A stretch of DNA of 64,000 nt, taken from NCBI GenBank assembly GCA_963800505.1, contig CAWDBL010000004.1, forward strand, positions 1-64,000, in the 5' to 3' direction. The stretch comes from Fodinibacter sp963800505. GTDB lineage: Bacteria > Actinomycetota > Actinomycetes > Actinomycetales > Dermatophilaceae. The position numbers and the translations under genes are program-made. Shown here piece after piece: positions 57,701 through 64,000 of the stretch. The notes below the pieces were generated by a model that did not search any database, was not told where the DNA came from, and worked only from the letters and a program-made list of their open reading frames with translations. Each line of letters starts with the position of its first letter. The first letter of the stretch is position 1.

Positions 57701-59608
57701 ATGAGCAACGGCGCCTACGCAGCGGCATACGAGCAGTCGATCTCCGACCCCGACACGTTCTGGGGGAACGCCGCCAAGGCGGTCGAGTGGATCACCGAGC
57801 CGACCAGCGTGCTCGACGACTCCAACCCGCCGTTCTACCGATGGTTCCGGGGCGGCTCGCTCAACACCTGCTTCAACGCCCTCGACCGCCACGTGCGCGA
57901 CGGCCGCGGCGACCAGGCGGCCCTGATCTACGACAGCCCGGTGACCAGCACGGTAAAGACCTTCACCTACGCCGAGCTGCTCGACAAGGTCGCCACCTTC
58001 GCCGGCGCGCTGGCGTCGCTCGGGGTCGAGAAGGGCGACCGTGTCGTCGTCTACATGCCGATGGTCCCCGAGGCCGTGGTCGCGATGCTCGCCTGCGCGC
58101 GGCTCGGCGCCATCCACTCGGTCGTCTTCGGCGGGTTCGCACCGGCCGAGCTGGCGGCCCGGATCGAGGACGCCAAGCCGACCGTCATCGTGGCGGCGAG
58201 CTGCGGCATCGAGCCCAGCCGGGTCGTCGAGTACAAGCCGATGCTGGATGCCGCGCTCGACCGCAGCGAGCACAAGCCCGAGTCCGTGATCGTGCTGCAG
58301 CGCGAGCAGTGCCGCGCCGAGATCGGGGTGCGCGACACCGACTGGGAGGAGCTCGACTGGGACGAGCTGGTCTCCGACGCCGAGCCGGCCGACTGCGTGG
58401 AGGTCGAGGCGACAGACCCGCTGTACGTGCTGTACACCTCCGGCACCACCGGCCGCCCCAAGGGCATCGTGCGCGACAACGGCGGCCACGCGGTGGCGCT
58501 GCGCTGGTCGATGGAGAACGTCTACGACATCGGCCCGGGCGACGTGTGGTTCACCGCGTCCGACGTCGGCTGGGTCGTCGGCCACTCCTACATCGTCTAC
58601 GCGCCCCTGCTCACCGGCGCCACCACCGTTCTCTACGAAGGCAAGCCGGTCGGCACGCCCGACGCGAGCGCCTTCTGGCGGGTCATCAGCGACCACGGCG
58701 TCAAGGCCATGTTCACCGCCCCCACGGCCTACCGGGCGATCAAGCGGGAGGACCCCGAGGGCACCCTGATGGCAGGCCACGACCTCAGTTCGCTCGAGTG
58801 CGTGTTCCTCGCCGGCGAGCGGCTCGACCCCGACACCTACGAGTGGACCTCAGCGCTGCTCGGCGTGCCGGTGGTCGACAACTGGTGGCAGACCGAGACC
58901 GGCTGGCCGATCGCCGCGAACCTGCGCGGCCTCGACCCGATGCCGATCAAGGCCGGCTCGCCCTCGGTGCGCGTGCCGGGCTACGACGTGCAGGTGCTCG
59001 ACGACTCGGCCCAGCCGGTGGCGCCCGGGGTGGAGGGAGCGATCTCGATCAAGCTGCCGCTGCCCCCCGGCACGCTGCCCACGCTGTGGCAGGACGACGA
59101 GCGCTACGTCTCCGGCTACCTGTCGGTCTACGACGGCTACTACCTCACCGGTGACGGCGGCATGATCGACGCCGACGGCTACGTCTACGTCATGGGCCGC
59201 ACCGACGACGTGCTCAACGTCGCCGGCCACCGCCTGTCGACCGGCTCGATCGAGCAGGCGCTGGCCGGCCATCCCGATGTCGCCGAGTGCGCGGTCATCG
59301 GCGTCGCCGACGACTTCAAGGGACAGGTGCCCCGCGGTCTGGTCGTGCTCAAGGGCGGGGTCGACGGCACGGGCGCCGACGGCACCCGGATCTGCAAGGA
59401 GCTCGTGCAGCGGGTGCGCGACGAGGTGGGTGCCGTCGCCAGCCTGCGCCAGGTCGACATCGTCGGTGCCCTGCCCAAGACCCGCTCGGGGAAGATCCTG
59501 CGCAAGACGATGCGCGAGATGGCCGACGGCAAGACGCCGACGATCCCAGGCACCATCGAGGACGTCACGGTGCTCGACGCCCTCGCCTCGGTGCTGCGCC
59601 CCGCCTGA
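57701..59608 (+). CDS. Short-chain acyl-CoA synthetase, PrpE/Acs type
   Basis: This 635-residue AMP-forming ligase has YTSGTTGRPKGIVRDNGGHA, WWQTETGWPIAANLRG, YYLTGDGGMIDADGYVYVMG and the acylation-regulated lysine in KTRSGKILRKTMRE. FYRWFRGGSLNTCFNALDRH at the N-terminus is typical of the propionyl/acetyl-CoA synthetase-like group. It activates a short carboxylate, probably propionate or acetate. The ATG at 57701 is preferred on homology; an in-frame start lies 20 codons upstream. Confidence 0.9.
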   Translation: MSNGAYAAAYEQSISDPDTFWGNAAKAVEWITEPTSVLDDSNPPFYRWFRGGSLNTCFNALDRHVRDGRGDQAALIYDSPVTSTVKTFTYAELLDKVATFAGALASLGVEKGDRVVVYMPMVPEAVVAMLACARLGAIHSVVFGGFAPAELAARIEDAKPTVIVAASCGIEPSRVVEYKPMLDAALDRSEHKPESVIVLQREQCRAEIGVRDTDWEELDWDELVSDAEPADCVEVEATDPLYVLYTSGTTGRPKGIVRDNGGHAVALRWSMENVYDIGPGDVWFTASDVGWVVGHSYIVYAPLLTGATTVLYEGKPVGTPDASAFWRVISDHGVKAMFTAPTAYRAIKREDPEGTLMAGHDLSSLECVFLAGERLDPDTYEWTSALLGVPVVDNWWQTETGWPIAANLRGLDPMPIKAGSPSVRVPGYDVQVLDDSAQPVAPGVEGAISIKLPLPPGTLPTLWQDDERYVSGYLSVYDGYYLTGDGGMIDADGYVYVMGRTDDVLNVAGHRLSTGSIEQALAGHPDVAECAVIGVADDFKGQVPRGLVVLKGGVDGTGADGTRICKELVQRVRDEVGAVASLRQVDIVGALPKTRSGKILRKTMREMADGKTPTIPGTIEDVTVLDALASVLRPA

Positions 59609-59616
59609 CGAACGCC

Positions 59617-59674
59617 CACGCAGAAGTTCGGATGCCGCGCAGCGATTGCTGCGCGGCATCCGAATGTCTGCGTG
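59617..59674. terminator. Long hairpin carrying inverted GGATGCCG octamers
   Basis: CACGCAG-AAG-TTCGGATGCCGCGCAG pairs with CTGCGCGGCATCCGAA-TGT-CTGCGTG around the loop CGATTG. The stem is about 23 bp with a three-base internal mismatch. The octamer pair forms the upper stem. It ends the acyl-CoA synthetase transcript; the next gene is convergent. Confidence 0.65.
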
Positions 59675-59761
59675 CGCTCAGGGCCTCGAACATCCGGATG
59701 CCGGGCGGCCGGGTCCGCGGACCCTGCCACCCGGCATCCGGGGTCGTGCTGGGGTGTCGGG

Positions 59762-61282
<1,521 letters not shown>

Positions 61283-61414
61283 GAAGGGAACTCCTCGACG
61301 AAAGCGGGCCTTGTGGGCCCGAACGGTGGTGTGGGTGAAGCCACCCTGCCGGACGCTTCGGCGCTCTGGTCCCCCAGTGACAGGCCAGTTTCTCCCGTCT
61401 CGGCGCCCGGACCG

Positions 61415-62308
61415 TCAGCGGGCAGCGGAGGCCGGGTGGCCGGCATCCACTGCCGTCGCCCGGTCGCGGTAGTGCCCCGGGGTGACGCCGACCAGCGCCG
61501 TGAAGTCACGCGTGAAGTGCGCCTGGTCGTACCATCCGTAGCGCACCGCGAGGTCGGTGAGGGTGCCGGGCCAGCCGGCGTCGAGGTCGGCCACCGCGTC
61601 GTGCAGGCGGTAGCGCGCGAGCACCCACTTCGGGCCGACCCCCACGTAGTGGGTGAACAGGCGCTGGAGGGTGCGCACCGTGACAGCGTGCCGGTCGGCG
61701 ACGGCGGCCACCGTGAGCAGCGAGTGGTCGGCGAGCATGTCGGCGACGACGTCGAGCAGCAGGTCGTAGCGCGGGTCGGGCCGGTCGTGCGCGAGGGCGG
61801 CCAGGCCCCGCTCGGCGGTCTGCGCCCACGCCGAGCCGTCGTCGGCGAGCCCGGCATCGGCCAGCTCGGCGGCGAGCGCGCGGGGCAGCACCTCGGCGGC
61901 CGGCACCGACCGGTCGGTCCAGGCGGATGCCGGGTGGCCGGTGAGCGCCGCCAGTCCGCCGGGGCGGAAGCGCAACCCGACGACGCGCCCCCATCCGCGC
62001 ACCTCGACGTCGAAGCGGCGGGTGCACACCCCGGTGACCACCACGCTCTCGCCGCGCGGCATCCCGGACCGGGGGTGGCTGCCGAGCTCGACCGTGAGCG
62101 AGCAGGTGGGGTGCGGGATCACCTCGCTGTCGTACCACCGCCCGTCGGGGAGGTTCCAGCGCAGCGACCAGCGGTTCTCGACCCAGGTGGCGGCCTCAAG
62201 ACCGGCCGGCGCACGCACGAGGTCGACGTGGCGGGTGAACTCGTCGGGCCGCAGCACCCCCGCCACCGTGGCGGTCGGCGCAGCTGTCGCCTTTGTCCTA
62301 TCGGGCAC
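61415..62308 (-). CDS. AraC-family transcriptional regulator
   Basis: This 297-residue regulator has a DUF6597-like N-terminal sensor domain and a C-terminal AraC double HTH (VAAVADRHAVTVRTLQRLFT and LTDLAVRYGWYDQAHFTRDF). The GTG at 62308 lies six bases after TAGGCT, a pattern of leaderless transcription. It is divergent from the VOC gene with 67 bp between, so it may control it. Confidence 0.9.
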   Translation of the reverse strand: MPDRTKATAAPTATVAGVLRPDEFTRHVDLVRAPAGLEAATWVENRWSLRWNLPDGRWYDSEVIPHPTCSLTVELGSHPRSGMPRGESVVVTGVCTRRFDVEVRGWGRVVGLRFRPGGLAALTGHPASAWTDRSVPAAEVLPRALAAELADAGLADDGSAWAQTAERGLAALAHDRPDPRYDLLLDVVADMLADHSLLTVAAVADRHAVTVRTLQRLFTHYVGVGPKWVLARYRLHDAVADLDAGWPGTLTDLAVRYGWYDQAHFTRDFTALVGVTPGHYRDRATAVDAGHPASAAR

Positions 62309-62375
62309 CGGCCCAGCCTAGGCAGGGTGGACGACATCCCCGTCCGTACTGACCGACCGCACGAGAGGCACTCCG

Positions 62376-62747
62376 ATGGCCATCGCCGCACTCAAGATGC
62401 TCACCCTCGACAGCTCCGACGCCCAGCGCGACGCGACCTTCTGGTCGGCGCTGCTCGGCTGGGAGGTGGCCCACGCCCAGGACGAGTACGCGATGCTGAC
62501 CGGGCCCGGCGGGATGGCCCTCGGCTTCGGCACGCTGCCCGACCACGAGGCGCCCGGCTGGCCGAACGAGCACGGCAGCAAGCAGTTCCACCTCGACCTG
62601 GCCGTCGACGACCTCGACGCGGCCGCCGCCGAGTGCGTCGAGATCGGTGCCACCCTGCCCGACGAGCAGCCCGGCGAGACCTGGCGGGTGCTGCTCGACC
62701 CGAGCGGCCACCCGTTCTGCCTCACCCAGGCCGCCAACTGGGGCTGA
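62376..62747 (+). CDS. VOC (glyoxalase-like) family protein
   Basis: This 123-residue protein has two beta-alpha-beta-beta-beta units; MLTLDSSDAQRDATFWSALL and FHLDLAVDDLDAAAAECVEI mark the family, ending WRVLLDPSGHPFCLTQA. Metal ligands are partly conserved (His in KQFHLD, Glu not clear). The function is unknown; it could bind an antibiotic or act on a small molecule. GAGAGGCACTCCG precedes the ATG. Confidence 0.88.
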   Translation: MAIAALKMLTLDSSDAQRDATFWSALLGWEVAHAQDEYAMLTGPGGMALGFGTLPDHEAPGWPNEHGSKQFHLDLAVDDLDAAAAECVEIGATLPDEQPGETWRVLLDPSGHPFCLTQAANWG

Positions 62748-62835
62748 CCGCCCCGACGCCCACCCGGCATCCGGCCCGGGACCGGAGCGCGGAACCGGTA
62801 GGCACCCACCCGCGCCCGCCCGCGAGGATGGCGGC

Positions 62836-63759
62836 GTGGAGGGTGTCGTCCTGGGGTTCGCGACGATCGTCGCCGTCATCGGCGTCGGTGCCCTCATCGC
62901 GCACCTCGGCGTCGTCGACCTGTCCGCGCAGAAGGTGCTCAGCCACATCGCCTTCTTCGTCGCCTCACCGGCGCTGCTGCTCACCACCGTGTCGAAGGCC
63001 GACACCCATGACGTGCTGTCGCGCAGCCTGGTCGCCACGGTGGTCGGGGTCGTGGTGCCCGCAGCCATCTACGCCACGGTCGCGTGGTGGACGTGGCGGC
63101 GGTCGGTGGGCGAGCGCGTCATCGGCGCCCTGGCCAGCTCCTACGTCAACGCCGGCAACCTCGGCCTACCGGTCGCCGCCTACGTGCTCGGCGACGCCGC
63201 CCTCGTGGCGCCCACCCTGCTGCTGCAGCTGCTCGTGCTCCAGCCGTTCGCGCTGGCCCTGCTCGACGCCGACGTCAGCGGCCGCCGGCCGACCCTGCGG
63301 CACATGATGGTGCGCCCGTTCACGAACCCGCTCACCATCGGCACGCTCATCGGGCTGCTGCTGTCGATCACCGGGTGGCAGCTGCCGCCGATCCTGCTCG
63401 ACCCCATCGAGCTGATCGGCGCGATGGCCGTGCCGGGGATGCTGCTCGCCTACGGCATCGCGCTGCGCCTCGGGCCGGGGTTCGGCGGCGACGTGCCCAC
63501 TGGCGAGCTGGCACTGACCAGCACCCTCAAGCTGGCCGTGCAACCGCTGGTCGCGTATGCCGTGGCGCACCTCGCGCTCGGCCTGTCGGGTCATGCGCTG
63601 CTCGCCGTGGTCGTCTGCTCGAGCCTGCCGACCGCGCAGAACATCTTCGTGCACGCGACCCGCTACGACCGCTCGCCCACCCTGGCCCGCGACACCATCC
63701 TCGTGACCACCGTGGGGGCGGTGCCGCTCATCACCCTCGTGGTGTGGATCCTGGGCTGA
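62836..63759 (+). CDS. AEC family transporter
   Basis: This 307-residue membrane protein has about ten spans in two inverted five-helix repeats; GALIAHLGVVDLSAQKVLSH, SSYVNAGNLGLPVAAYVLG and CSSLPTAQNIFVHATRYDR are typical of the auxin efflux carrier superfamily. It probably exports a carboxylate or related anion. The start is a GTG at 62836; GAGG lies nine bases upstream. Confidence 0.9.
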   Translation: MEGVVLGFATIVAVIGVGALIAHLGVVDLSAQKVLSHIAFFVASPALLLTTVSKADTHDVLSRSLVATVVGVVVPAAIYATVAWWTWRRSVGERVIGALASSYVNAGNLGLPVAAYVLGDAALVAPTLLLQLLVLQPFALALLDADVSGRRPTLRHMMVRPFTNPLTIGTLIGLLLSITGWQLPPILLDPIELIGAMAVPGMLLAYGIALRLGPGFGGDVPTGELALTSTLKLAVQPLVAYAVAHLALGLSGHALLAVVVCSSLPTAQNIFVHATRYDRSPTLARDTILVTTVGAVPLITLVVWILG

Positions 63760-63824
63760 GCCGCCCGCGCAGTGTCTGCTCCGCTCGTGGGCCCCGGCGC
63801 CCGCGGCTGGGCCAGAATGGCCCG

Positions 63825-64000
63825 ATGATCACGGTCGACCTCGCCCGCGCCCTGCTCCGCGATGCCGGGGTGCTCTGGGCACCCGCCGCCGGTGACCGCT
63901 TCGTCATCGACGCCGAGCTGCTCACCGGCGAGGTGTTCTGGATCAGCGACCTCACCGTCGAGGTGCAGACCTACCGCGACCAGTCGCTGCTCGGGTTCAA
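63825..64000 (+). CDS. Conserved actinobacterial small protein (3' end outside window)
   Basis: The visible 58 codons start MITVDLARALLRDAGVLWAP and continue GDRFVIDAELLTGEVFWISD, then LTVEVQTYRDQSLLGF. The pattern matches short actinobacterial proteins sometimes labelled as pilus assembly CpaE, a label I would not trust. CAGAAT six bases before the ATG suggests a leaderless start. The gene is cut by the window end. Confidence 0.65.
   Translation, partial: MITVDLARALLRDAGVLWAPAAGDRFVIDAELLTGEVFWISDLTVEVQTYRDQSLLGF

Overview
The window looks like chromosomal DNA of a very high-GC actinobacterium. Start codons are often GTG, codons overwhelmingly end in G or C, several genes appear leaderless, and the gene set (F420-type remnants, ScyD/ScyE-like protein, DUF6297/ABC pair, recR-DUF5063 order, actinobacterial small SRP RNA) fits Micrococcales, most plausibly Intrasporangiaceae or a close relative. 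That placement is inferred from gene content only.

Layout. (1) 1-1660 is the right end of an integrated element: a partial excisionase-like gene, a frameshifted tyrosine integrase and a displaced tRNA-Pro 3' end acting as attR. (2) 2120-8235 is an L-arabinose block: a lacI-type regulator, araD and araA on the minus strand, divergent from an araB-like FGGY kinase and an aldo/keto reductase, with two LacI-type operators between. (3) 8313-15614 is a YtfQ-like sugar ABC system with binding protein, two RbsA-type ATPases, two permeases and a terminal lacI gene. (4) 15861-21860 is a second sugar locus: lacI, lipoprotein binding protein, MalF/MalG-type permeases and a clan GH-G-like glycosidase. (5) 22.2-26.1 kb holds two decayed F420-related genes, a MarR regulator, a zinc alcohol dehydrogenase and an amidase.

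(6) 26324-32265 is the most unusual part: five genes joined by 4-nt overlaps. They encode a 968-residue protein with tandem 29-residue amphipathic repeats and a C-terminal HELTH metallopeptidase-like domain, a caspase/gingipain-fold protease candidate, an acyl carrier protein, a ketosynthase with a complete Cys-His-His set, and a short ketosynthase-like protein whose end runs into a palindromic repeat. I know of no described system with this combination.

(7) 32-64 kb is mostly housekeeping: Asp/Glu racemase with ATP-grasp ligase, phospholipase D, a NarL-type two-component pair, PFK, asd-like gene and lysC, recR, copZ, plsC, dnaX, an ABC exporter pair, a DsbA-family protein, the SRP RNA gene, tRNA-Ser(GGA), a short-chain acyl-CoA synthetase, a subtilase, an AraC regulator, a VOC protein and an AEC transporter.

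Across the window, the octamer GGATGCCG (or its complement) occurs about 55-60 times after 22 kb but only about four times before it. This suggests the sugar-utilisation block has a different history or composition from the rest. Palindromic intergenic repeats are common, including a 46-bp family with covarying arms and hairpins that copy tRNA 3' ends.
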